Source: Rhodocyclaceae bacterium (GTDB lineage Bacteria; Pseudomonadota; Gammaproteobacteria; Burkholderiales; CAIKXV01). Taken from it: DNA of 64,000 nt. The position numbers were made by a program, and so were the translations under genes. A model generated the notes under the pieces. It saw nothing but the letters and a program-made list of their open reading frames with translations, searched no databases and had not been told where the DNA came from. Location of the stretch: NCBI GenBank assembly GCA_020248265.1, contig JADCHX010000004.1:291473-355472 (forward strand), given 5' to 3'. Below, one piece after another: positions 53,067 through 61,397 of the stretch. Each line of letters begins with the position of its first letter. The stretch's first letter is position 1.

Positions 53067-55022
53067 TCACGATGCGGCCGGTATCGAGATCGCCGGCAGA
53101 CCGGCTTCCGGCACTGCCGGCAGTCCGGCATCCGGCACTGCCGGCAGTCCGGCATCCGGTAGCGCCGACTGCCGTGCCATCGGGGCCGGCCGGTACATCT
53201 GGACCAGTTCCGGCGATTCGCGCAGCAGTTGGGCCCGTTCGAGGGCAGCCAGCAGGTGCGAACGGATGAGCTGCTGGTTCACTGGTTTGCTCAGGAAGCG
53301 GAAGATCTGCGCCTGGTTGATCAGCTCGATCATCAGCTCCGAATCGGATGCGCTGGTCACCACGATCGAGAGAATCCCGGGTTTTTCCTGCTTGAGGGTC
53401 TTCAGCAGCGCGATGCCCTCCGCACCGGTGTACTCGACATCCATCAGCACGATGGTCACCGGGTGCTGGTCGATCTGGTCCATCGCGGAGTCGGCGTCGA
53501 TCGCATGCCGGATCTGGCATACGCCCACCAGCATTTCCTTGACCGAACGCAGCAGCTCGTAGCTGGGATCCACCACCAGCACCGCCATCTCCTGGCGCAA
53601 TGCCGTGTTCACCCGCATCACCCGCCGCTCGCCCACCGTGAGGCCGATCTCGACGGCTTCGCGCACGATCTGCTTGAGGTCCCGGTTGTTCCACGGCTTG
53701 TTGATGAAACGGAAGATCTCGCCCTCGTTGATCGAGCCGACGATCGCGTTCAGGTCGGAGTAGCCGGTGAGCAGCAGCCGCATCGACGTCGGCGAGGTGA
53801 TCTTCGCCCGGCGCAGAAGCTCGACGCCCAGCATCTCGGGCATCCGCTGGTCGCTGATGATCGCATGCATGTGGAACTTCTCGACGAAGCGCAGGGCATG
53901 GTCGCAATTGCTCGTCGCGAACACGTGGAAATCGTCCCTGAACAATGCCTTCAGCGAATTGAGGATGCGCTCCTCGTCGTCCACCACCAGCAGCCGCGGC
54001 TTGTGCGCCGAGGAAACGGGCACGCCCGACGTCCTGGTGGTGGTCGGGCTGTCGCGCTGCGGCGCCGATGCCATGCGTCCGTCACTGGTCGCGTCGCGCA
54101 GCAGGCGTGCTGCAGCCGCCAGATTGCGCGTGGCCCTGTCGCTGAGCGGTGCAGGCTCGACCACGTCCCCGACCACGCGCAGCGTCGACTCGATGCCCCG
54201 CTGGAATGCGAGCCGGAACTCCGCTGCGTTCTGGAAGCGCTCGGCCTGCCGCTTCGCCAGCGCCTTGAGGACCGCTGCGTCCAGATCGGCCGAGATGCGC
54301 GGGTCTACCATCGACGGAGGGGCGACATTGACGTCGGGGTCCATCACCTGGCGCATCACGAACGCCGTGCTGCCCGAAAAGGCGCGCTGGCCGGTGAGCA
54401 GTTCGTAGGCGACCGTACCCGCGGAATAGACATCGCTCGACGGAGTGGCGGTGTCGCCGTTGATCAGCTCGGGCGCCATGAAATGCGGCGTGCCCAGCGG
54501 CTCTTTGTTCACGATCATGCGCGTCGATTCGACATGGGCGATGCCGAAATCGGTGACCTTGATCCTGCCGTCGTTGGTCAGCAGGATGTTCGCCGGCTTG
54601 ATGTCCTGGTGGATCACGCCGTTCTGGTGTGCATACTCTAGCGCCGACAGCAGCTGCTCGACGATGGAGCCGATCTGCCTGAGGCCGTAGCGGCGCCGCT
54701 CGAGCAGCCGCTGGTGCAGCGTCTTGCCGGCAACGAGCTCCATCGCGATGAAGGCCACTTCCTGGCTCTCGCCGTAGTCGTAGACCTGCACGATGTTCGG
54801 GTGCATCAGCCGACCGGCCGCCTGGGCCTCGCGCTTGAAGCGTTCGAGGATGCTCATCGCCTGCTCGGGATCGAGCGCGCGCTTGATCAGCGCCTTGATC
54901 GCGACCGGCCGCTGGATCGTGGAGTCGAAGGCCGAGTAGACGGTCCCCATGCCGCCCCGGCCGAGAATGCCGTGCACTTCGAACTTGCCGATGGTGGCGG
55001 GTAGCGGGCCGATGGCACTCAT
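53067..55022 (-). CDS. Ser/Thr protein kinase fused to two receiver domains (module 2)
   Basis: 651 residues from the ATG at 55022 (MSAIGPLPATIGKF); the upstream frame is shadow. Same plan as the gene at 49277: glycine loop GRGGMG (21–26), VAIK Lys43, catalytic loop His138–Gln139–Asp140 (HQD in place of HRD), DFG 158–160, APE 183–185. Receiver 1 (about 342–460) has Asp348–Asp349, Asp391, Thr419 and Lys442; receiver 2 (about 478–600) has Asp528, Thr556 and Lys579. The linker AHKPRLLVVDDEERIL is almost identical in both proteins, evidence for duplication. The C-terminus has a short repeat [14 protein letters not shown] encoded by 24-bp DNA repeats. Non-RD kinases often do not need activation-loop phosphorylation, so regulation may differ from module 1. 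Confidence 0.88.
   Translation of the reverse strand: MSAIGPLPATIGKFEVHGILGRGGMGTVYSAFDSTIQRPVAIKALIKRALDPEQAMSILERFKREAQAAGRLMHPNIVQVYDYGESQEVAFIAMELVAGKTLHQRLLERRRYGLRQIGSIVEQLLSALEYAHQNGVIHQDIKPANILLTNDGRIKVTDFGIAHVESTRMIVNKEPLGTPHFMAPELINGDTATPSSDVYSAGTVAYELLTGQRAFSGSTAFVMRQVMDPDVNVAPPSMVDPRISADLDAAVLKALAKRQAERFQNAAEFRLAFQRGIESTLRVVGDVVEPAPLSDRATRNLAAAARLLRDATSDGRMASAPQRDSPTTTRTSGVPVSSAHKPRLLVVDDEERILNSLKALFRDDFHVFATSNCDHALRFVEKFHMHAIISDQRMPEMLGVELLRRAKITSPTSMRLLLTGYSDLNAIVGSINEGEIFRFINKPWNNRDLKQIVREAVEIGLTVGERRVMRVNTALRQEMAVLVVDPSYELLRSVKEMLVGVCQIRHAIDADSAMDQIDQHPVTIVLMDVEYTGAEGIALLKTLKQEKPGILSIVVTSASDSELMIELINQAQIFRFLSKPVNQQLIRSHLLAALERAQLLRESPELVQMYRPAPMARQSALPDAGLPAVPDAGLPAVPEAGLPAISIPAAS
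53107..53159. repeat. 24-bp tandem repeat in the 3' end of the module 2 kinase gene
   Basis: Two identical 24-bp units (53107–53130 and 53131–53154) beginning TCCGGCACTGCCGG, plus 5 bases of a third. They encode the repeated octapeptide seen as DAGLPAVP. The reading frame is kept, so copy-number change would only lengthen or shorten the tail by eight residues. Confidence 0.8.
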
Positions 55023-55086
55023 CTGGGTCGAACCTGGGTCGAAAAGGGACGGAGTTGGAAGCGGTGGATGGTGTGTTGCGGACCGT

Positions 55087-57051
55087 TCACGGCGCGGACA
55101 GCGCCGCGGGCATGGTCGGGGCGCTGCTCGCCTCGGTCGCCGCCGGTGCCGGCGCGTCATCGTCCTCGACGCTGGCCGCAGACTGGCTCGCGGGCAGGAG
55201 CACGGTGAACGCGGTGCCTTCGCCAGGGCGGGAGTGCACGAGGATCTTTCCCCTGTGCTGGTCGATGATCTTGAAAGAGATCGACAATCCGAGGCCGGTA
55301 CCCTTGCCGGTGTCTTTGGTGGTGAAGAACGGGTCGAAGATCCGCGGCAGCACGTCGGGCGGTATGCCCTTGCCGTTGTCGCGCACCTCGATCAACACAC
55401 TGTGCCCGACCGCCTTGGTGGTCAGCGTGATCAGGCCGGCGCCGGGGCCGCGCTCCTCGATCGCCTGCGCGGCGTTGGTGACCAGATTCAGGAACACCTG
55501 GTTCACCTGGGACGCCGCGCACAGCACTGGCGGCAGCGTCCCGAATACCTTGCGTACCTCGACGCCCTTCAGCAGGTGGCGGGCGAGCAGCAGCGTACTC
55601 TCCAGTCCCTGGTTCACGTCGAACACCTGCACCTTCAACCGGTCGAGGCGGCTGAAATCCTTCAGGTTGAGCACGATCTCCGCGATCCGGTCGATGCCGT
55701 GCAGGCCGTCCTGCACCAGCAGCGCCAGCTCGCCCAGGGTGTTGCGGTTGCGCATGGCTTCGAGGTCGCGGTCTACCCGCGCGAACTGGTCGCGCAGCTG
55801 GTGTTCGGGAGTGTCGGTCGACTGCAGCATGCGCAGCAACTGGTCGAAATGCTCGACGAGGTCCACGATCGTGCCGAGGCGGTCGTCTACCATGCCCAGG
55901 TTGTTCTTCACGTAAGCCAGGGGGGTGTTGATCTCATGCGCGACGCCAGCGACCATCTGCCCCAGCGAGGACATCTTCTCGGACTGGATCAGCTGCGTTT
56001 CTGACTGTTGCAGTTCCGCCAGCGCGTTGGACAACTCCGCGGTCCGCGCAGTCACGCGCCGGTCGAGCGACTCGTTGATGTCCTTCAGGTCATCGTTGAC
56101 CTGGTTCAGTAACCGGTAGCTCTGCGCCAGCCGCCAGCCGAAGTAAGCCAGCAGGGCGAGCAGGGCGGCTGCATACCAGATCAGCGCCGTGCGGTAGCGC
56201 TGCTGTTCCGCGGCCGCAGCCCGCAACTCGGTCTCGAAGCCGGTGATGACCGCGTCGAGTTCCTGGCCGGCGGTCGATTCCGAGATCACCTGGAACAGTT
56301 CGGCCGACAACAGCTTGCGACTCACCACGTCACGACCCAGCTTGACGAGGGCTTCGCGTGCGCCGGTGAGTCGGGCCGTCGTGTAGTCGGGCCGAGCCTC
56401 GTCGATCACGGTCAGTGCGGCGTTGATCGAACCCGCACGCTCAGCGGAGCCGTCGATCGCGAAGGCGCCGAGGTCGGCAGCCGCCTGCGTGGCCACGCGG
56501 TCGAGGTTCAGCAGCGCCTGCCGGGTCGCTTCGTCGACCCGGCGCGTGGCCCGCAGAGCCGAGAGGTATTCGACGAACCACTGCTGCGCCTCCGGCAGGC
56601 TGCTGGTGACGAAGTTCGACTCGGACAGGAAGCGCACCGTCACTGCGTTCTTTTCCTGGAACGCGCCGATCATGTCGGGAAGCTGCTCCTGCAGCGTTGA
56701 GGAAGGCAGTCTGGTGCTCGACTGCTGCAGCGCGCGCAGCGTCTTGCCGACCATCGGTACGAGGTTCACCGCCGATTCGTAACCGCGCTCGGCATCGGTC
56801 GCAGAGCGCAGGAGGAGGGCGTCCCAGCGCGCCTCGAGTTCTTTCAAGGCGCGCAACTGGCCGCTGATCTCGACCACCGCGCGCTCGTCGAGCGGCCGCG
56901 TCTTCCAGTACACGAAGGCGAGGGCGCCGAGCAGCAGCACCGTCGCCAGCACGGCCGCACCGATGCGCCACCAGCCGCGGATCGGAGGCGCGAGCCGATT
57001 CACCGGAGATCCGGTGCCTGGCTTTGCGGTGCGAAGGGCGAATCGAAACAC
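55087..57051 (-). CDS. membrane sensor histidine kinase (module 2)
   Basis: 654 residues from a GTG start at 57051 with a GAGAGG sequence upstream. Transmembrane helix 1 (about 29–49), a helical extracytoplasmic region (about 50–286), transmembrane helix 2 (about 288–306), a coiled coil (about 312–355), then HisKA with His372 in GVAHEINTP. The ATPase domain has NQVFLNLVTNAAQA, DNGKGIP, FDPFFTTK and GTGLGLSI. It closely matches the kinase of module 1 from the coiled coil on. The sensor regions share only general features (an RWD segment and similar length), so they may sense different inputs. It precedes the module 2 kinase–receiver gene by 64 bp and is the first gene of the four-gene unit. 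Confidence 0.9.
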   Translation of the reverse strand: MFRFALRTAKPGTGSPVNRLAPPIRGWWRIGAAVLATVLLLGALAFVYWKTRPLDERAVVEISGQLRALKELEARWDALLLRSATDAERGYESAVNLVPMVGKTLRALQQSSTRLPSSTLQEQLPDMIGAFQEKNAVTVRFLSESNFVTSSLPEAQQWFVEYLSALRATRRVDEATRQALLNLDRVATQAAADLGAFAIDGSAERAGSINAALTVIDEARPDYTTARLTGAREALVKLGRDVVSRKLLSAELFQVISESTAGQELDAVITGFETELRAAAAEQQRYRTALIWYAAALLALLAYFGWRLAQSYRLLNQVNDDLKDINESLDRRVTARTAELSNALAELQQSETQLIQSEKMSSLGQMVAGVAHEINTPLAYVKNNLGMVDDRLGTIVDLVEHFDQLLRMLQSTDTPEHQLRDQFARVDRDLEAMRNRNTLGELALLVQDGLHGIDRIAEIVLNLKDFSRLDRLKVQVFDVNQGLESTLLLARHLLKGVEVRKVFGTLPPVLCAASQVNQVFLNLVTNAAQAIEERGPGAGLITLTTKAVGHSVLIEVRDNGKGIPPDVLPRIFDPFFTTKDTGKGTGLGLSISFKIIDQHRGKILVHSRPGEGTAFTVLLPASQSAASVEDDDAPAPAATEASSAPTMPAALSAP

Positions 57052-57069
57052 GGGTAGCGAACCTCTCTG

Positions 57070-57083
57070 AGGTATCTGTACCT
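57070..57083. promoter_or_regulatory. small inverted repeat upstream of the sensor kinase operon
   Basis: AGGTA (57070–57074) and TACCT (57079–57083) flank a 4-base centre, 19 bp before the GTG of the first histidine kinase. It could be a half-site pair for a dimeric regulator. The arms are only 5 bp, so chance is a real possibility. Confidence 0.25.
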
Positions 57084-57267
57084 AACGGATCGCGCCGCCC
57101 GTACTTGAGAAAGCAGCGCCGGGCAGCGGGGCAATTCGGCTGCTGGCCGCGCGACGCGGACCCGGGGGAATTCGTCAATGCCGAAACTTCTTCAGGAATC
57201 AGCGGCAAGTAGCTTAGGCTACATGGAAAGTCTCGTCCAGCGCCTCCTTCTGGAGCGGGGCCCGCCG

Positions 57268-57705
57268 ATGAACGATCCCACCGTCCTGAGCCTGTTGTTC
57301 CTGTCCGCCCTGGTCGCCGCCACGGTGCTGCCGATGCAGTCCGAGGCGGTCCTGGTCAGCTTGTTGCTGGCTGGCCAGCAACCCGCGTGGCTGCTGTTGC
57401 TGGTCGCAACTACGGGCAACGTGCTGGGATCGGTCGTCAACTGGTGGCTTGGCCGTGGTATCGAGCGTTTCCGGGGGCGCCGCTGGTTCCCGGCCAGTCC
57501 GCAGTCTCTCGACCGAGCCGCCGGCTGGTACCGGCGCCATGGACGGTGGTCGCTGCTGCTCAGCTGGGTGCCGATCATCGGGGATCCCCTGACGGTCATT
57601 GCCGGCGTGCTGCGCGAACCGCTGCCCAGTTTCCTGCTGCTGGTCACGCTCGCCAAGGGCGGACGCTATCTGCTGCTGGCGTTCGGCACTGCGGCACTGT
57701 CTTGA
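57268..57705 (+). CDS. YqaA-family (SNARE-associated/DedA-like) inner-membrane protein
   Basis: 145 residues from the ATG at 57268, with GGAG 12 bases upstream; the ATG at 57178 would add 30 residues that do not fit the family. The protein is strongly hydrophobic with about four membrane segments (SLLFLSALVAATVLP, AVLVSLLL, AWLLLLVATTGNVLGSVVNWWLG and LPSFLLLVTLAKGGRYLLLAF, each in part). Conserved YqaA features are the charged stretch GIERFRGRRWFPASPQSLDRA and the WVPIIGDPLTVIAGVLR loop. Exact function unknown; DedA relatives are linked to lipid carrier flipping and membrane homeostasis. It is transcribed divergently from the sensor kinase operon and convergent with livF, 27 bp away. Confidence 0.85.
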   Translation: MNDPTVLSLLFLSALVAATVLPMQSEAVLVSLLLAGQQPAWLLLLVATTGNVLGSVVNWWLGRGIERFRGRRWFPASPQSLDRAAGWYRRHGRWSLLLSWVPIIGDPLTVIAGVLREPLPSFLLLVTLAKGGRYLLLAFGTAALS

Positions 57706-57732
57706 TCGCCGGCCGGGCCCCTGGTGGGCGCA

Positions 57733-58437
57733 TCATTCCCCGAGGTAGGCTCGGCGGACCGCGTCGCTCGACAGCAACGTCGCCGATGGCCCGGCCAGCG
57801 TGACCGTTCCGCCCTCGAGTACATAGGCCCGCGCCGCCAGTTCGAGGGCCGCCCGCGCGTTCTGTTCGATCAGGAGGATCGACACGCGCTCTGCCGATAT
57901 CAAGCGGATCGTGTCGAAGATCAACCGCGTGACCAGCGGTGCCAGCCCCATGCTGGGCTCGTCGAGCAGCAGCAGCCGCGGCCGTCCCATCAGGGCACGC
58001 GCGATGGCCAGCATCTGCTGCTCGCCGCCGGAGAGGGTCCCGGCCAGCTGCCGCCTGCGTTCCGCCAGCCGCGGGAACAGCGCGTAGCCGCGCGCGAGGT
58101 CTGCACGCACGCCGGCGGCATCGCGCCGCAGGTAGGCGCCCATGTCGAGGTTCTCGGCGACTGTCAGCCTGGCGAAGATGCCGCGTCCCTCGGGGACCAG
58201 GTGCATGCCGCGGCGCACGCGCTCGTGCACCGGCATCCGGGTGATGTCGTCACCGTCGAACAGGATGCTGCCCGCCAGCGCTGGCAGTACGCCCGCGATC
58301 CCTTTCAGGCTGGTGGTCTTGCCGGCGCCATTGGCTCCGATCACCGCCACCAGTTCGCCCGTGCCGACGTCGAGGTCGATGCCGCGCACCGCGACGATTG
58401 CGCCGTAGCCGAGCTGCAGCGACCGGACGGCGAGCAT
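57733..58437 (-). CDS. livF: branched-chain amino acid ABC transporter ATPase LivF
   Basis: 234 residues. Walker A GANGAGKTTSLKG, signature LSGGEQQMLAIARALM, Walker B LLLLDEPSMGLAP and a switch His replaced by Gln in LLIEQNA, which is normal for LivF. It starts on the last bases of the livG stop (TGATG). It works as one of the two ATPases of the high-affinity importer for leucine, isoleucine, valine or related substrates. Last gene of the livK–H–M–G–F operon. The end is 27 bp from the convergent YqaA gene without an evident terminator. Confidence 0.94.
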   Translation of the reverse strand: MLAVRSLQLGYGAIVAVRGIDLDVGTGELVAVIGANGAGKTTSLKGIAGVLPALAGSILFDGDDITRMPVHERVRRGMHLVPEGRGIFARLTVAENLDMGAYLRRDAAGVRADLARGYALFPRLAERRRQLAGTLSGGEQQMLAIARALMGRPRLLLLDEPSMGLAPLVTRLIFDTIRLISAERVSILLIEQNARAALELAARAYVLEGGTVTLAGPSATLLSSDAVRRAYLGE

Positions 58438-59237
58438 CAGCGCACTGCCGCCGCCAAGGGCGCCGTCGGCGCGCCGAGGTAGGCCTCGATCACTGCGGGG
58501 TCGGACTGCACGGTGGCCGGGACGCCCTCGGCAATGAGCTGGCCGTGATCGAGTACCGCCACGCGGTCGCAGAGGCCCATCACGAGCCGCACATCGTGTT
58601 CGATCAGCAGGACCGTCGTGCCGTCCTCGCGCAGCGCGTCGATCAGTTCGCGCAGCGAGGCGGTTTCCGAAGCATTCATCCCGGCAGCCGGTTCGTCGAG
58701 TGCGATCAGCTTCGGTGCCGAGGCGAGCGCGCGCGCGATCTCGAGCCGCCGCTGCAGGCCGTAGGGCAGGCTGCCCGCAGGCTTGTCCGCATGGGCCGCG
58801 ACCGATACGCGCTCCAGGAGCGCATGCGCCGTGGCTTCCAGGCGGGCTTCTTCCTCGCGTACCCGGCGCGTGCGAAGCACCGCGCCGAGCGCGCCAGCCG
58901 TGCTGCGCGCGTGCATGCCGACCATCACGTTCTCGAGTGCGCTCATCTGGTGGAACAGCCGGATGTTCTGGAACGTGCGTGCAACACCCAGTTGCACCAC
59001 CCGGTGCACTGGCTCGCCGGTCAGCTGCCGCCCGTCCAGGGTGCAGGTGCCCGCATCGGGCACGATGAAGCCGGTGATCACGTTGAACAGCGTCGTCTTG
59101 CCGGCGCCGTTGGGCCCGATCAGCCCATAGATCGATCCGCGGGCGACCTCGAGCGACACGCCGGACAGTGCCTGCACGCCGCCGAAGGCCTTGCTGAGGC
59201 CCTGCACCTCGAGCAGGGGCGCCGGCCCTGCGGTCAC
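58437..59237 (-). CDS. livG: branched-chain amino acid ABC transporter ATPase LivG
   Basis: 266 residues. Walker A GPNGAGKTTLFNVITG, a longer helical region than LivF (RSTAGALGAVLRTRRVREEEA), signature LPYGLQRRLEIARALA, Walker B LIALDEPAAGMN and switch histidine in LLIEHDVRLVMGL. The C-terminal GVPATVQSDPAVIEAYLG is the LivG family tail. It overlaps livM by 4 bp and livF by one base, so both ATPases and the membrane subunits are translationally coupled. Confidence 0.94.
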   Translation of the reverse strand: MTAGPAPLLEVQGLSKAFGGVQALSGVSLEVARGSIYGLIGPNGAGKTTLFNVITGFIVPDAGTCTLDGRQLTGEPVHRVVQLGVARTFQNIRLFHQMSALENVMVGMHARSTAGALGAVLRTRRVREEEARLEATAHALLERVSVAAHADKPAGSLPYGLQRRLEIARALASAPKLIALDEPAAGMNASETASLRELIDALREDGTTVLLIEHDVRLVMGLCDRVAVLDHGQLIAEGVPATVQSDPAVIEAYLGAPTAPLAAAVR

Positions 59238-60394
59238 GGTGCGGATCTCCAGCCGGCGCTGGCGCCGGTGCGGTGGCTGGTGGCCGCGTCGCCTGCGGCA
59301 GCCCGTGCCGCCGCGAACTCGCGGCGCCGGATTGCCGAGGGCCAGAGCCCCGCCGGCCGCCAGCGCATCACCACCACCAGCGCCACGCCGAACAGCAGCA
59401 GCCGCAGGTCGGACGGTTCGATGTGCACCTGCCCGAACAGCCAGCGCTGGAGCGGACCGATGTAGCGCAGGGCCTCGGGCAGCGTCACCAGCAGTGCGGC
59501 GCCCAGCACCACGCCCCGGATGTGTCCCATGCCCCCGAGCACCACCATGCAGAGCACCATGATCGATTCCATCAGGCCGAAGCTCTCCGGGCTGACGAAA
59601 CCCTGGAAGCTGGCGTACAGGCTGCCGGCGATGCCGCCGAAGCTGGCGCCCATCGCGAACGCGAGCAGCTTCAGGTTGCGGGTGTTCACGCCGGACGCCC
59701 GGGCGGCGGCTTCGTCCTCGCGGATGGCGATCCAGGCGCGGCCCACGCGCGAGTGCTGCAACCGCGCCGACACGAACACCACCAGCAGCGTGAGAACGAG
59801 GAACAGATAGTAGTAGTTGTACAGGGACGGGATCGACAGCGGGCCGATCTCATGTGCCTTGGCCATCGACACCCCCGCGAGATCGATCGGCCGGATCATC
59901 TTGATGCCCTGCGGACCGTTGGTGAGGTTGAACGGCGCATTCATGTTGTTGAGAAAGATGCGGATGATCTCGCCGAAGCCCAGCGTGACGATCGCCAGGT
60001 AATCGCCACGCAGCTTCAGCGTCGGCGCGCCGAGCAGCATGCCGAACAGCCCGGCCAACAGCGCGGCCGCAGGCAGCAGCAGCCAGAACGGCAGGTGCAG
60101 GCCGAAGTGCGGGGAGGCGCACAACGCATACAGGTAGGCTCCGACGGCGAAGAACGCGATGTAGCCGAGGTCGAGCAGGCCTGCGAAGCCGACCACGATG
60201 TTCAGGCCGAGTGCGAGCATCGTGTAGAGCATGACCAGATCGAGCACGCGGACCCAGGCGCGGCCGAGCAGCGCATCGACCAGGAACGGCGCGAGCAGCA
60301 GGGCGGCAGCAGCCAGCGCGAGAAGTACACCCTGCGCCAGCGGCGAGCGGCCGGCGGCGCCCGGCATCGCCGCCTGGGTCGGCAGCCTAGGCAC
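59234..60394 (-). CDS. livM: branched-chain amino acid ABC transporter permease LivM
   Basis: 386 residues with about eight to ten membrane helices. The LivM core (AWVRVLDLVMLYTMLALGLNIVVGFAGLLDLG, listed in part) is followed by the coupling loop AGAPTLKLRGDYLAIVTLGFGEI-type region (here LLGAPTLKLRGDYLAIVT). Further conserved blocks are NPF-like GPQGIKMIRP and GRAWIAIREDEAAARASGVN, where the EAA-like coupling helix contacts the ATPases. The C-terminus after the last helix (about residues 340–386) is long, Arg/Ala-rich and probably disordered. It overlaps livH by 8 bp and livG by 4. Confidence 0.93.
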   Translation of the reverse strand: MPRLPTQAAMPGAAGRSPLAQGVLLALAAAALLLAPFLVDALLGRAWVRVLDLVMLYTMLALGLNIVVGFAGLLDLGYIAFFAVGAYLYALCASPHFGLHLPFWLLLPAAALLAGLFGMLLGAPTLKLRGDYLAIVTLGFGEIIRIFLNNMNAPFNLTNGPQGIKMIRPIDLAGVSMAKAHEIGPLSIPSLYNYYYLFLVLTLLVVFVSARLQHSRVGRAWIAIREDEAAARASGVNTRNLKLLAFAMGASFGGIAGSLYASFQGFVSPESFGLMESIMVLCMVVLGGMGHIRGVVLGAALLVTLPEALRYIGPLQRWLFGQVHIEPSDLRLLLFGVALVVVMRWRPAGLWPSAIRRREFAAARAAAGDAATSHRTGASAGWRSAP

Positions 60395-61277
60395 GCTCGG
60401 CCACCCGTTCGCCGAGCAGGCCGGAGGGCCGGAAGACCAGTACCAGGATCAGCACCGCGAATGCGAAAACGTCCTGGTAGTGGCTGCCCAGGAAGCCACC
60501 GGTCAACGCTCCGATGTAGCCGGCGCCGAGACTCTCGATCACCCCGAGCGCGAGGCCGCCCAGCATGGCGCCGGAGACGTTGCCGATGCCGCCCAGCACC
60601 GCCGCGGTGAAAGCCTTCAGGCCGAGCATGAAGCCCATGTGATAGTGCGCCTGGCCGTAATAGCCCGCGATCATCACGCCAGCCACCGCGGCCAGCGCCG
60701 AGCCGATCATGAAGGTGAACATGATGATGCGGTCGACGTTCACGCCCATCAGCCCGGCCAGTGCCGGACTCTGGGACGTGGCGCGCATCGCGCGGCCGAG
60801 GCGGGTGCGGTGTACCAGCAGGAGCAGCGCGCCCATCAGTACCACCGTCAGCGCGACGATGAGCACCTGCGTACCCGTCACCGTCGCGCCGAGCAGTGCA
60901 TGCGGCTCGTTGGGCAGCAGCGGCGGAAACGAGATGTACTGTCGGCCCCAGACGATCATCGCCACGTTCTGCAGCACGATCGACATGCCGATCGCAGTGA
61001 TCAGCGCGGTGAGCCGCGGCGCGTCGCGCAGGGGCCGGTAGGCAACTCGCTCAAGCAGTGCGCCGAGCAGCATGCAGGCCGGTATCGCGACGGCGATGCC
61101 GGCAATCACGACCGCTGACGCTGGCAGTCCGCTGCCGGTTCCGATCGCCACGATCACCGAGATCGCGACCATCGCGCCGATCATCACCACTTCGCCGTGC
61201 GCGAAGTTGATCAGGCCCAGGATGCCGTAGACCATCGTGTAGCCGAGCGCGACGAGCGCATAGATGCTGCCGAGCAC
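60387..61277 (-). CDS. livH: branched-chain amino acid ABC transporter permease LivH, start unusual
   Basis: 296 residues from the GTG at 61277 (LGSIYALVALGYTMVYGILG). The frame stays open upstream and encodes the expected first residues DIFVQQLINGIV, but the codon where other LivH proteins start is ATC (61313–61311), with GGAG 8 bases before it. So the true start may be this ATC, or an ATT at 61331, or the GTG with a shortened first helix. Conserved LivH blocks follow: GLINFAHGEVVMIGA, RTRLGRAMRATSQSP with the EAA-type loop, FTAAVLGGIGNVSGAMLGG and the last helix VFAFAVLILVLVFRPSGLLG. It comes 84–120 bp after livK and overlaps livM by 8 bp. Confidence 0.9.
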   Translation of the reverse strand: MLGSIYALVALGYTMVYGILGLINFAHGEVVMIGAMVAISVIVAIGTGSGLPASAVVIAGIAVAIPACMLLGALLERVAYRPLRDAPRLTALITAIGMSIVLQNVAMIVWGRQYISFPPLLPNEPHALLGATVTGTQVLIVALTVVLMGALLLLVHRTRLGRAMRATSQSPALAGLMGVNVDRIIMFTFMIGSALAAVAGVMIAGYYGQAHYHMGFMLGLKAFTAAVLGGIGNVSGAMLGGLALGVIESLGAGYIGALTGGFLGSHYQDVFAFAVLILVLVFRPSGLLGERVAERA

Positions 61278-61397
61278 GATGCCGTTGATCAGTTGCTGGA
61301 CGAAGATGTCGATCGCTACGGCTCCGCTAATGAAAACGCCACCGGCGACACGGCCTGCTGTCCGTGCGCCGATGGCGGCGGGAAGATGCCCGGGAGG

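Noticed and set aside
53107-53159. Tandem repeat considered as a CRISPR or mobile-element trace
   Set aside because: Units are directly adjacent without spacers, keep the reading frame, and encode a low-complexity tail.
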